Assembly: GCA_015655255.1 (NCBI GenBank)
Contig: JAATFJ010000158.1
Span: 1-15,761 of the forward strand
Direction of reading: 5' to 3'
DNA from: Actinomycetales bacterium
GTDB taxonomy: Bacteria > Actinomycetota > Actinomycetes > Actinomycetales > Microbacteriaceae
DNA: 15,761 bases
The notes under the pieces are model-generated. The model had not been told where the DNA came from, did not search any database, and saw only the letters and a list, made by a program, of their open reading frames with translations. A program made the position numbers and the translations under genes. Position 1 is the first letter of the stretch, and each line of letters starts with the position of its first letter. Positions 1-6,359 of the stretch are shown piece after piece.

Positions 1-957
1 ATCGTCGTGACCCACGGTTTCGGCGATGTGAACCGCTATGCGAGCGGCGGCGCATTCCTCGTGCAGCTCTGGCACGGCATCCCCCTCAAGAGGATCGGGC
101 TGGACTCCCCGGCGACGACCCAGGTGCCGTCGCTTCTCGGCGCCGCGATCCTCCGCCGCCTCATCGGCGTCCTCTACCGCCGCACCGTGCGCCGCATCCG
201 TGTGCTCCACGCGGCCTCCCACCGTGCCAGGGGGCGGCTGGAATCCGCCTTCGCACTGGGATACGAACGCGTCGTCGTCACGGGGGAACCGCGCGTCGAC
301 GTGCTCTCCGAGGGCTCCCCGGAGGAGCGCAGGGCGAGCGCCACGGTCCGTGTAGAGGACGTCGCCGGTGCGGTTCCCGCGGGAGCAAAACGCGTGCTCT
401 ATGCGCCCACATGGCGCGACGGTGCCGCCGATCCTGCGGTGCCGAGCGTCGCAGACTGGGTGCGCATCGTCGCGCTGCTCGAAGAGGAGAACGCCGTCCT
501 CTTCGTGCGCTCGCATCCGCTGGGGCAGGGCGCGTACACGCCGCCCATCGCCACCGATCGAGTGCGTCCGCTGGGCGCAGATCTCCTCGCCGATGTCACG
601 CCCGCGCTGCCCGCCATGGATGTGCTCATCACCGACTACTCCTCGCTCGCCTACGATGTGGGACTGCTCGCGATGCCCGTGCTCTTCCTCGCCCCCGATG
701 CCGAGGATTACGCCCGCACGCGCGGTTTCTACGGACGATTCTCCGATGTCGCGGGCGACGATGTGGCGGACAGCTGGGCGGCGCTCATCGCGCCGCTGCG
801 TCGTGTGCTCTCCGATGAGCGTGTTCGCGCGGACCGCGCCGCACGGTCGGCTACGCTCAGCGAGCAGATGCACGCGTTCCACGACGGCGGGAACACCGAC
901 CGCGTGTACCGGGAGATCCTCATGCGGGGAGTTCCCGCACCGAAGGGAGCAGGATGA
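1..957 (+). CDS. CDP-glycerol glycerophosphotransferase family protein, 5'-truncated by the window
   Basis: Teichoic-acid polymerase/primase family (TagB/TagF type), which transfers glycerol-phosphate or a related polyol phosphate from its CDP-activated form to a lipid-linked acceptor at the inner face of the membrane. The frame is open from base 1 (IVVTHGFGDVN...), so the GTG at 7 is probably an internal codon and the N-terminus lies outside the window. Counting codons from base 1, the family motifs appear in order: LWHGIPLK with its histidine at codon 25, VLYAPTWRDG from codon 132, RSHP with histidine at codon 172, and ITDYSSLAYD from codon 210. The two histidines match those considered catalytic in TagF. 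What remains is essentially the whole catalytic C-terminal domain. It overlaps the next gene by 4 bp (ATGA), so the two are translationally coupled. Donor and acceptor cannot be told from sequence. Confidence 0.88.
   Translation: MVVTHGFGDVNRYASGGAFLVQLWHGIPLKRIGLDSPATTQVPSLLGAAILRRLIGVLYRRTVRRIRVLHAASHRARGRLESAFALGYERVVVTGEPRVDVLSEGSPEERRASATVRVEDVAGAVPAGAKRVLYAPTWRDGAADPAVPSVADWVRIVALLEEENAVLFVRSHPLGQGAYTPPIATDRVRPLGADLLADVTPALPAMDVLITDYSSLAYDVGLLAMPVLFLAPDAEDYARTRGFYGRFSDVAGDDVADSWAALIAPLRRVLSDERVRADRAARSATLSEQMHAFHDGGNTDRVYREILMRGVPAPKGAG
943..953 (+). promoter_or_regulatory. Ribosome binding site for the second CDP-glycerol transferase
   Basis: AAGGGAG at 943-949 lies 4 nt before the ATG at 954, inside the end of the upstream gene. 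It supports reinitiation at the ATGA overlap and this start codon. Confidence 0.6.
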
Positions 958-2390
958 CCACGGCCCGGATCGATGAGCAGAAGCAGTCGCTCATCATCGC
1001 CGGCACAGGCGCACGGCCGGGCGCGGCATCGCTCGATGGTGCGCGTGCCCGCGTCGCCGGACGCCTCACCGGCGGAGGGAAGACCTGGAAGGCGACCTTC
1101 CCGCTCCTCCTCTCCCGCTGGGGCGGGCCCGCCCTTCCTCTCCCCTCGGGGGAGTACACGGTGCGCATTGAGGGCGCCGATATCTCGGGCCTCCGGGTGG
1201 ATCCCGTGTTGCTCCTGGGCCTGCGCCTTGCGCTCGACGGCGACCGCGTCGACATCGCCGCACCCATCGATCCCGTCTACGAGACCGCGGAGGGGCAGTC
1301 GACACTCGAGGAGCGCTACGGCGCGCAGACGGGCGCGACGGAGAACGCCGTGTTCTTCGAAAGCTTCTACGGGCGGACGGCAGGATGCAATCCGCGCGCC
1401 ATCGACAGGGAGCTTGCCCGGCGGGTACCCGATGTGATCCGGTACTGGAGCGTCGTCGACCTGTCCGTTCCCGTTCCCGAGGGCGCGATCGCCGTGGTCG
1501 AGGGAAGCCCGGAGTGGTGGCGTGCACGGGCGGACGCGCGCCTGCTCGTCGTGAACGACTGGCTGCGGCGACGCTTCTCCCGCAAACGGGGACAGCGCGT
1601 GCTGCAGACTTGGCACGGCACGCCCCTGAAACGCCTCGCCCTGCACCGGCCGGGGTTCGCGCCGCGGCGCATGGCCGCGGTCGTCAAGGAATCCCGGCGT
1701 TGGGATGTGCTCCTCGCTCAGAACGCCTATGCGGCGCGGGTGCTGCGCAAGGCCTACGCCTTCTTCGGCCGCCCCGTGTGGACCGATGGCTATCCCCGCA
1801 ACGACGTGCTCGTCACGGGCGATGGGGCGCAGACGCGTGCCGCCCTCGGCATCGGCGCGGAAGAGCGGGTACTGCTCTACGCGCCGACCTGGCGGGACGA
1901 TCGCCAGGAGATGGTGGACTTCGTGGATGCGGAGGCGCTGGCGCGGAACACCGACTCCGTCGTCCTCGTGAGGGGGCACACCCGCACGTTGTCGGCGGGG
2001 CGGGACCGGACGGGGGCGCGCGTCATCGACGTTACGGGCTTCCCGGAGACGGCGCAGCTCCTGCTCGTCGCCGATGCGCTCATCACGGACTACTCCTCGG
2101 TCATGTTCGATTTCAGCGTCACGGGGAAGCCGATGTACTTCCTCGTGCCGGACCTGGAGCACTACCGTGGCGCGCTGCGCGGCTTCTACTTCGACCTCGC
2201 AGACCGCGCACCGGGCCCGCTGCTCGGCACCCAGGAGGAGCTCATCGCGGCGCTCGCCGATGAGGCCGTTCCCGCCATCTACACAGAGAAGTACGCCGCG
2301 TGGCGGCGGCAGTTCAACGCGCGCGACGACGGCCACGCCGCCGAGCGCGTCGTCGACCGTATCCTCGATCTCGGCTTCCTCGACGCCTAG
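954..2390 (+). CDS. CDP-glycerol glycerophosphotransferase family protein
   Basis: A 478-residue full-length member of the TagB/TagF family, expected to add polyol-phosphate units to a lipid-linked wall polymer on the cytoplasmic side of the membrane. Residues 1 to about 130 are rich in beta-strand-like sequence with no family motif, probably an accessory domain in front of the catalytic part. The catalytic region shows TWHGTPLKRL with His221, LLYAPTWRDD (L308-W313), VRGHTR with His342, and ITDYSSVMFD from Ile377; His221 and His342 correspond to the two active-site histidines of TagF. The ATG at 954 is chosen because it has an upstream AAGGGAG and overlaps the preceding stop by 4 bp. With the preceding gene it forms a tandem pair of related but clearly different transferases, which suggests successive steps (primer then polymer, or two polymers). 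The exact role of each is not decidable here. Confidence 0.9.
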   Translation: MTTARIDEQKQSLIIAGTGARPGAASLDGARARVAGRLTGGGKTWKATFPLLLSRWGGPALPLPSGEYTVRIEGADISGLRVDPVLLLGLRLALDGDRVDIAAPIDPVYETAEGQSTLEERYGAQTGATENAVFFESFYGRTAGCNPRAIDRELARRVPDVIRYWSVVDLSVPVPEGAIAVVEGSPEWWRARADARLLVVNDWLRRRFSRKRGQRVLQTWHGTPLKRLALHRPGFAPRRMAAVVKESRRWDVLLAQNAYAARVLRKAYAFFGRPVWTDGYPRNDVLVTGDGAQTRAALGIGAEERVLLYAPTWRDDRQEMVDFVDAEALARNTDSVVLVRGHTRTLSAGRDRTGARVIDVTGFPETAQLLLVADALITDYSSVMFDFSVTGKPMYFLVPDLEHYRGALRGFYFDLADRAPGPLLGTQEELIAALADEAVPAIYTEKYAAWRRQFNARDDGHAAERVVDRILDLGFLDA

Positions 2391-2395
2391 CCGCC

Positions 2396-2451
2396 CATTT
2401 GTCCCGATATCTCGCCTGCGGGGCGCGGGAGGCGCCAAACCGGGGCAAATG
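2396..2451. terminator. Large inverted repeat between convergent genes, likely bidirectional terminator
   Basis: Arms 2396-2406 (CATTTGTCCCG) and 2441-2451 (CGGGGCAAATG) pair over 11 bp with a single G-T wobble. The 34-nt loop is itself GC-rich and can fold further. It lies in the 85-bp gap between the convergent ends of the transferase at 954-2390 and the glycosyltransferase at 2476-3546. There is no clear T-run on either strand, so this would be a terminator of the tract-less kind common in high-GC actinobacteria. Confidence 0.55.
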
Positions 2452-2475
2452 ACCGGCGGATGCGAGGGGCGGGGG

Positions 2476-3546
2476 TCAGGGGAGAGGGGTGTTGCGCGTG
2501 CCTAGCCGGGAAGCATCGACCGTGCCGCGTGCGCCGTGCAGCAGACCGCTGAGGAAGCCGAAGCCCCAGGAGATGTGCATCGTCGGGATAACGAGGAGCG
2601 TCCACAGCCGTTCCCGGAGGCTCCGCTCCCCGGGGAGGGCGGCGAAGACGAGCACGAGGAGCGCATAGGCCGCGAGCGGAACGTACACGAGCGAGGCGAA
2701 AAGGGTTGCGAGGCCGCGGAGCATGCCGGTCAGCTGCAGTACGGCGACGATGACCGCGAGGCCCACCGTGACGACGAGGGCAGGAGGGGCGAAGAAGCGC
2801 AGCCCGTTGCGTCGGCCGAAGCGGCGCACGAGTTCACCGCGCCAGGCCCCCGTGGCGCGGAACTGCCGGGCGAGCCGCCACCAGCGGTCCCGTGGCCAGT
2901 ATGTCACCGCGAGATCGGGATCGAACCATACGCGATGCCCCGCTCTGCGGATGCGGAGGTTGAGCTCCCAGTCCTCTCCTCGGCGGATCGACTCGTCGAA
3001 GAGCCCCACCTCATCGAGTACCGCACGGCGCAGCACGCCGAGGTAGGCGGATTCCGCCTCACCCTCGCGGGAGCCGCCGTGATACGCGCCGCCGCCGAGG
3101 CCGATGGGGGAGTTGTACGCGCGGGCCGCGGCGCGCTGGAAGGGCGTGCGCCCCTCGGCGCGCATCACACCGCCGACGTTCGCGGCGCCCGTGCGCTCCA
3201 GGGTCTCCAGCGCGCGGCGCGCGTAGCCGGGGGACAGCTCGGAGTGCGCGTCCACGCGGATGATCGTCGCATACCGGCTCGCGCGGATCGCGGCGTTGAG
3301 GCCGACGGGGATGTGCGCATCGGGGTTGTCGACGAGGCGGATCCGCGGGTCCTCCGCGGCGAGCCGCTCCGCGATCGCCGTGGTCCCATCGGTTGACGGG
3401 CCGAGCGCGAGCACGAGCTCCGCGGGGCAGGAGAGGTCCTGCGCGAGCACGGAGCGCACGGCGTGTGCGAGATAGGCGTGTTCGTTGAGGACCGGCATGA
3501 CGAAGGAGACGCCCGGCGAGGTCGTTGCCATTTCGTTGTCATGCAC
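2476..3546 (-). CDS. Family 2 glycosyltransferase, ExoA-like, membrane-anchored
   Basis: A 356-residue GT2 enzyme (GT-A fold) that would transfer a sugar from a nucleotide-sugar to a lipid-linked or polymer acceptor at the cytoplasmic membrane face. Seen: the N-terminal Rossmann-like strand VSFVMPVLNE (13-22), the metal-binding DxD equivalent RVDAHS (Asp99-Ala-His101), the ED motif GEDWELNLRIRRAGH (Glu191-Asp192), and three hydrophobic stretches near 251-271, 280-304 and 316-338 that should hold the C-terminus in the membrane. The DAHS form and the overall plan resemble succinoglycan glycosyltransferase ExoA. The start is taken as GTG at 3546 because CATGAT sits exactly 6 nt upstream, as in other genes here; ATG at 3531 is the alternative and would shorten the protein by five residues. 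It faces away from the neighbouring transferase gene at 3597 and shares its promoter region. Confidence 0.85.
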   Translation of the reverse strand: MHDNEMATTSPGVSFVMPVLNEHAYLAHAVRSVLAQDLSCPAELVLALGPSTDGTTAIAERLAAEDPRIRLVDNPDAHIPVGLNAAIRASRYATIIRVDAHSELSPGYARRALETLERTGAANVGGVMRAEGRTPFQRAAARAYNSPIGLGGGAYHGGSREGEAESAYLGVLRRAVLDEVGLFDESIRRGEDWELNLRIRRAGHRVWFDPDLAVTYWPRDRWWRLARQFRATGAWRGELVRRFGRRNGLRFFAPPALVVTVGLAVIVAVLQLTGMLRGLATLFASLVYVPLAAYALLVLVFAALPGERSLRERLWTLLVIPTMHISWGFGFLSGLLHGARGTVDASRLGTRNTPLP

Positions 3547-3552
3547 CCCCCG

Positions 3553-3558
3553 ATCATG
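3553..3558 (-). promoter_or_regulatory. Leaderless -10 element for the GT2 gene
   Basis: On the minus strand CATGAT is followed by a 6-nt spacer (CGGGGG) and the GTG start at 3546. The transcript would begin at the start codon. No -35 consensus is visible. It is one of eight elements with the same spacing in this window. Confidence 0.5.
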
Positions 3559-3584
3559 TCACGGGGAGCGGGGGAGGGCCTGGG

Positions 3585-3590
3585 TAGGGT
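3585..3590 (+). promoter_or_regulatory. Leaderless -10 element for the third CDP-glycerol transferase-like gene
   Basis: TAGGGT followed by GGAGTG and ATG at 3597 gives a 6-nt spacing that puts transcription start at the A of the ATG. This favours ATG 3597 over the in-frame GTG at 3594. The promoter lies back to back with the one for the GT2 gene. Confidence 0.55.
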
Positions 3591-3596
3591 GGAGTG

Positions 3597-4895
3597 ATGG
3601 GTGTCGTGTCGGATGCGAAGAAGGCGGGAGAGCTGCTGCGGCGCGCTCTCCGTTCCCGTTCCGCCGTCCAGCGCGTGCGCAAGATGCTCATCGGCCGCCC
3701 CCATCTTCCGCGGGATCGGTACTCCGTCGCGGTCTACTTCGCTGACGGCGATGTGAACATCTATCAGATGAGGCAGTGGTATCGCCCGCTCGCGGAACTG
3801 GCCGAGACTCATCCTGTCGTCGTGCTGTCCCGCAACGCGACGGGGGCCGAGATCCTTCTCGACGAATCCCCTCTCCCCGTGGCGTTCATCCCCACGGTGC
3901 GCGATCTGGAGAGGTTCCTCGCGGCGCAGGACATCCGCGTCGTGCTCTACGTGAACCAGAACACGCGCAATTTCCAGATGTTCCGCTACGGTCGGCGCTG
4001 GCACGTGTTCATCAACCACGGTGAGTCCGACAAGATGTACATGACCACGAACCAGTACAAGGCCTACGACTACGCGCTCGTCGCGGGGCAGGCGGCACGG
4101 GACCGGCTCTCCCGCACCCTGTGGGACTACGACATCGATCAGCGCACGCTGGAAGTCGGTCGCCCCCAGGCCGACCACTATTCGGGCACGCTGCCCTATG
4201 CGCCCGACGACCGCACGGTCGTGCTCTACGCGCCGACGTGGGAGGGCGACCGGCCCAGCGCCCACTATGGTTCGATTGCGACGCACGGGGAACGGCTCGT
4301 CGCGGCCGTCCTCGCCAGCGACGCGCATCGACTGATCTACCGGCCGCATCCCCGCAGCGGTGTCGTCGACCCCGCCTACGGAGCCGCACATCGGCGGATC
4401 CTCGCGGCGATCGAGGCCGCGAATGCGGCCGACCCCTCCGCCTCCCATGTGCACGACGACGGGGCGGAACTCGGATGGCAGCTCGCCGCCGCCGATGTCG
4501 CCATCGTCGATATCTCCGCGATGGTCTACGACCGGCTCGCGGCGGGTAAGCCCCTCCTCGTCACCCGGCCGCTCGACGACCGCGCATCCGTCGACACGAA
4601 GGGCTACCTCTCCGACTGCGAATGGCTGCGCGCGGATGATGCGGGCGACATCATCGCCGAGGTCGAACGGGTCCGCGCCGACGAGACGGCCATCGCCAAG
4701 CTGCGGATGTGGGTGCAGCACTACTTCGGTGACACGACGCCCGGGGCGGCGACGGCGAAGTTCCATGCGGCTATTGCCCTCCTCCTCGAGCGGTGGGAGC
4801 ACTGGCATGCCGCCGAGATCGGAGCGACGCCCTCCGACGAGGACGACGACGACGAGGAGAGCAAGGACTCCGACGAGGGCAGCGGCCTCGGCTGA
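3597..4895 (+). CDS. Divergent CDP-glycerol glycerophosphotransferase-like protein with acidic tail
   Basis: A 432-residue protein of the CDP-glycerol glycerophosphotransferase superfamily (GT-B fold), probably building or decorating a phosphate-containing wall polymer. Recognisable are VLYAPTWEGDR (V209-W215 onward), RPHPRSG with His251, and a membrane-associating basic N-terminus (residues 10-35). The two other landmarks differ from the pair at 1-2390: WHGTPLK is replaced by INHGESDKMYM (His141 kept, the proline-lysine pair lost), and TDYSS is replaced by VDISAMVYD (from Val304). It also has N-terminal sequence of its own (RYSVAVYFADGDVNIYQMR). The C-terminus ends in a strongly acidic low-complexity tail of about 20 residues (DEDDDDEESKDSDEG). 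These changes suggest a separate subfamily with its own donor or acceptor. Family assignment is firm; substrate is unknown. Confidence 0.82.
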   Translation: MGVVSDAKKAGELLRRALRSRSAVQRVRKMLIGRPHLPRDRYSVAVYFADGDVNIYQMRQWYRPLAELAETHPVVVLSRNATGAEILLDESPLPVAFIPTVRDLERFLAAQDIRVVLYVNQNTRNFQMFRYGRRWHVFINHGESDKMYMTTNQYKAYDYALVAGQAARDRLSRTLWDYDIDQRTLEVGRPQADHYSGTLPYAPDDRTVVLYAPTWEGDRPSAHYGSIATHGERLVAAVLASDAHRLIYRPHPRSGVVDPAYGAAHRRILAAIEAANAADPSASHVHDDGAELGWQLAAADVAIVDISAMVYDRLAAGKPLLVTRPLDDRASVDTKGYLSDCEWLRADDAGDIIAEVERVRADETAIAKLRMWVQHYFGDTTPGAATAKFHAAIALLLERWEHWHAAEIGATPSDEDDDDEESKDSDEGSGLG

Positions 4896-4899
4896 GAGA

Positions 4900-4925
4900 A
4901 GCCCCCACCCCGTGTTGACGGGGCT
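4900..4925 (+). terminator. Hairpin downstream of the third transferase-like gene
   Basis: CCCCGT (4908-4913) and ACGGGG (4918-4923) form a perfect 6-bp stem with a GTTG loop. An alternative stem AGCCCC (4900-4905)/GGGGCT (4920-4925) competes with it. It lies between the stop at 4895 and the birA promoter element at 4930. There is no T-run, so terminator function is tentative. Confidence 0.4.
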
Positions 4926-4929
4926 GTGA

Positions 4930-4935
4930 GACCCT
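4930..4935 (+). promoter_or_regulatory. Leaderless -10 element for birA
   Basis: GACCCT plus the 6-nt spacer AGCGGT precedes ATG 4942, the same spacing as at the other leaderless starts. The first base departs from the TANNNT consensus, so this is a weaker match than TACCCT at 7531 and 9553. Confidence 0.45.
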
Positions 4936-4941
4936 AGCGGT

Positions 4942-5703
4942 ATGGACTTCCCGCTCACCTCCGCCATCGCCTCCCGCGTCGAGGTCGTCGCGGAGGCGGG
5001 ATCGACGAACGCCGATCTCCGCGCGCACGCCGCCGATCCCGCCTGGCTTGACCTCTCGGTGCTGCTCACCCGGAATCAGGTCGCGGGACGCGGACGCCTC
5101 GATCGCACCTGGACGGCGCCCGACGGCGCAGCGCTCGCCGTCTCGGTGCTGCTGCGCGAGTCGCTGCCCGCTCCCGCGTACCGGGGCTGGATTCCGCTCG
5201 CCGCGGGCGTGGCGCTGAGCGCGGCCATCGCGGCGCAGCTCGCGGGGCATGAGGTGGGGCTCAAATGGCCCAATGACGTGCTCGTCGATGGGCACAAGAT
5301 CAGCGGGATCCTCGCCGAGGCCACGGCGGAGGCCGTGATCGTCGGCGCGGGCATCAACACGGCGATGACGGCTGCGCAGCTGCCCGTACCCACCGCGACC
5401 TCCTTCGCCGTCTGCGGCGTCGCGGCGGACGAGGACCGTCTCCTCGCCGACTACCTCGGCAGGCTCCGCGTGCTGCTCGACGCGCTCGTTCGCGAGGGGG
5501 AGCCCGCGGCACGGCGCCTGCACGGGGAAGTCACCGCTCGCTGTCTCAGCCTGGGGAGAGGGGTGCGCGTCGTGCTCCCGGACGACTCGGTCCTGGAAGG
5601 GATCGCCACACGACTGGATGCGGACGGGCGCCTCGTCGTGGTGACCGGCGGTGCGGAGCACATCGTCGCTGCGGGCGATGTCGTCCACGCCCGGCTCTCC
5701 TGA
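4942..5703 (+). CDS. birA: Biotin--[acetyl-CoA-carboxylase] ligase (monofunctional)
   Basis: Joins biotin and ATP to biotinyl-AMP and transfers the biotin to the lysine of biotin carboxyl carrier domains of acyl-CoA carboxylases in the cytoplasm. At 253 residues it lacks the N-terminal winged-helix DNA-binding domain of E. coli BirA, so it is a ligase and not a repressor. Seen: GSTN (20-23), the biotinyl-AMP loop AGRGRLDR (GRGR at 49-52), KWPNDVLVD (108-116), HKISGIL with Lys119, the counterpart of the biotin-contacting lysine, and GAGINT (135-140). Residues from about 204 to 251 look like the small C-terminal SH3-like domain. The ATG at 4942 is supported by the -10 element placed 6 nt upstream. 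The position just before a PH-domain protein and purK-purE matches the actinobacterial arrangement known from Mycobacterium. Confidence 0.95.
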   Translation: MDFPLTSAIASRVEVVAEAGSTNADLRAHAADPAWLDLSVLLTRNQVAGRGRLDRTWTAPDGAALAVSVLLRESLPAPAYRGWIPLAAGVALSAAIAAQLAGHEVGLKWPNDVLVDGHKISGILAEATAEAVIVGAGINTAMTAAQLPVPTATSFAVCGVAADEDRLLADYLGRLRVLLDALVREGEPAARRLHGEVTARCLSLGRGVRVVLPDDSVLEGIATRLDADGRLVVVTGGAEHIVAAGDVVHARLS

Positions 5704-5707
5704 GCCG
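5692..5707 (+). terminator. Hairpin straddling the birA stop codon
   Basis: CGGCTC (5692-5697), loop TCCT, GAGCCG (5702-5707): a perfect 6-bp stem whose loop and 3' arm contain the TGA stop (5701-5703). There is no adjacent T-run. It is a possible transcription terminator or 3'-end stabiliser that can fold only once the last ribosome has left. Confidence 0.4.
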
Positions 5708-5755
5708 CGCGGGAACACGCCCACCGTCGACCACCGCTTTTTCGCACCGCCCGGG

Positions 5756-5761
5756 CACAAT
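5756..5761 (+). promoter_or_regulatory. Leaderless -10 element for the PH-domain gene
   Basis: CACAAT, then GGAGGG, then GTG at 5768, with 6-nt spacing. It decides the start of the downstream gene, whose reading frame is open upstream back into birA. The GGAGGG abuts the GTG directly and is too close to act as a ribosome binding site. Confidence 0.5.
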
Positions 5762-5767
5762 GGAGGG

Positions 5768-6313
5768 GTGACTGAGCCCTTGGCCCTCGGCGGAAGGCCC
5801 GTGATGCCCCCGCCCGGCGCACTGGATGAGGAACTCCTCATCGCGCGCTTCCGCGGCCATGCCCGTCGGCTGATCTGGTCGGCTCTGCTGCTCGTCGCGG
5901 TCGCGGGAGCGACGGGATTCTTCTACGACAACCTCCCCGACGGCCTCGAGAACTGGATGCTCCTCGCCGCGGCGGGTGTCCTCATCCTCTTCTGCGTCGT
6001 CGTTCCCTACCTCGTCTGGCTCTCGCGGCGGTACACGATCACCTCGCGGCGCGTCATCGTCCGGCACGGCATCGGCGCGCGTCGACGCCGTGAGCTCTCG
6101 CATATGCGCGGCTACACGATCGACATGCGCCGCGGCCTCATCCAGCGGATGTGGGGAGCGGGAACGATCAGCCTCTCCAACGGCATCGATGCGCCCGTAC
6201 GCCTCGTGAACATCCCCAGTGTGCGGCTGGTCCACGAGACGCTCGCGGATCAGATCGAGGTCAGTCAGATCCTCGCGCACCGCGATTCACACGCGCAGCC
6301 CGTCGTCATCTGA
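5768..6313 (+). CDS. PH domain-containing membrane protein (bacterial PH / DUF304 type)
   Basis: A 181-residue integral membrane protein of unknown biochemical function. Seen: two hydrophobic segments, about 34-53 (LIWSALLLVAVAGATGFF) and 61-85 (ENWMLLAAAGVLILFCVVVPYLVW), followed by the typical opening of a bacterial PH domain, RRYTITSRRVIVRHGIGARRRRELSHMRG (about 87-115), with the beta-rich remainder to about 170. The frame is open from 5651, but an upstream start would overlap birA out of frame and add no recognisable sequence; GTG 5768 follows the leaderless -10 at 6 nt. In Mycobacterium a comparable membrane protein sits between birA and purK. The GtrA-family gene found in that interval in M. 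tuberculosis is absent here. Confidence 0.85.
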   Translation: MTEPLALGGRPVMPPPGALDEELLIARFRGHARRLIWSALLLVAVAGATGFFYDNLPDGLENWMLLAAAGVLILFCVVVPYLVWLSRRYTITSRRVIVRHGIGARRRRELSHMRGYTIDMRRGLIQRMWGAGTISLSNGIDAPVRLVNIPSVRLVHETLADQIEVSQILAHRDSHAQPVVI

Positions 6314-6317
6314 GCAC

Positions 6318-6333
6318 CTCCCGCATGCGGGAG
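6318..6333. repeat. Perfect 16-bp palindrome before purK
   Basis: CTCCCGCATGCGGGAG is a perfect palindrome with 8-bp arms and no spacer. It begins 5 bp after the PH gene stop, and its right end overlaps the likely purK -10 hexamer GAGAAT (6331-6336). A dyad without a loop, placed over a promoter, fits a repressor site better than a hairpin, but a terminator for the upstream gene is also possible. Confidence 0.45.
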
Positions 6334-6354
6334 AATGGATCAGAGAAACGGAGG
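6331..6354 (+). promoter_or_regulatory. purK -10 element and Shine-Dalgarno site
   Basis: GAGAAT at 6331-6336 would start a transcript near 6343, giving a leader of about 17 nt that carries GGAGG at 6350-6354, 5 nt before ATG 6360. Unlike most units in this window, purK is therefore predicted to have a conventional leader. This fixes its start, because the frame is open upstream to 6219. Confidence 0.5.
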
Positions 6355-6359
6355 CCGAA

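Noticed and set aside
729..2438. 569-codon open frame antisense to the second CDP-glycerol transferase
   Set aside because: Low-complexity Arg/Glu/Gly/Ala composition, no family motif, fully antisense to a well-supported gene; a GC-rich codon-position shadow.
4915..4935. TTGACG before birA as a -35 box
   Set aside because: Only 9 nt separate it from the -10 candidate GACCCT, too short for a sigma-70-type promoter, and it lies in the stem-loop after the previous gene.
3165..5069. 634-codon minus-strand open frame across the third transferase and into the GT2 gene
   Set aside because: Spans a divergent promoter region and two genes in the wrong frame; composition typical of a shadow and no recognisable domain.
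5738..5742. T-run after birA as the tail of an intrinsic terminator
   Set aside because: Five Ts only, 30 bp away from the hairpin at 5692-5707 and with no stem directly before them.
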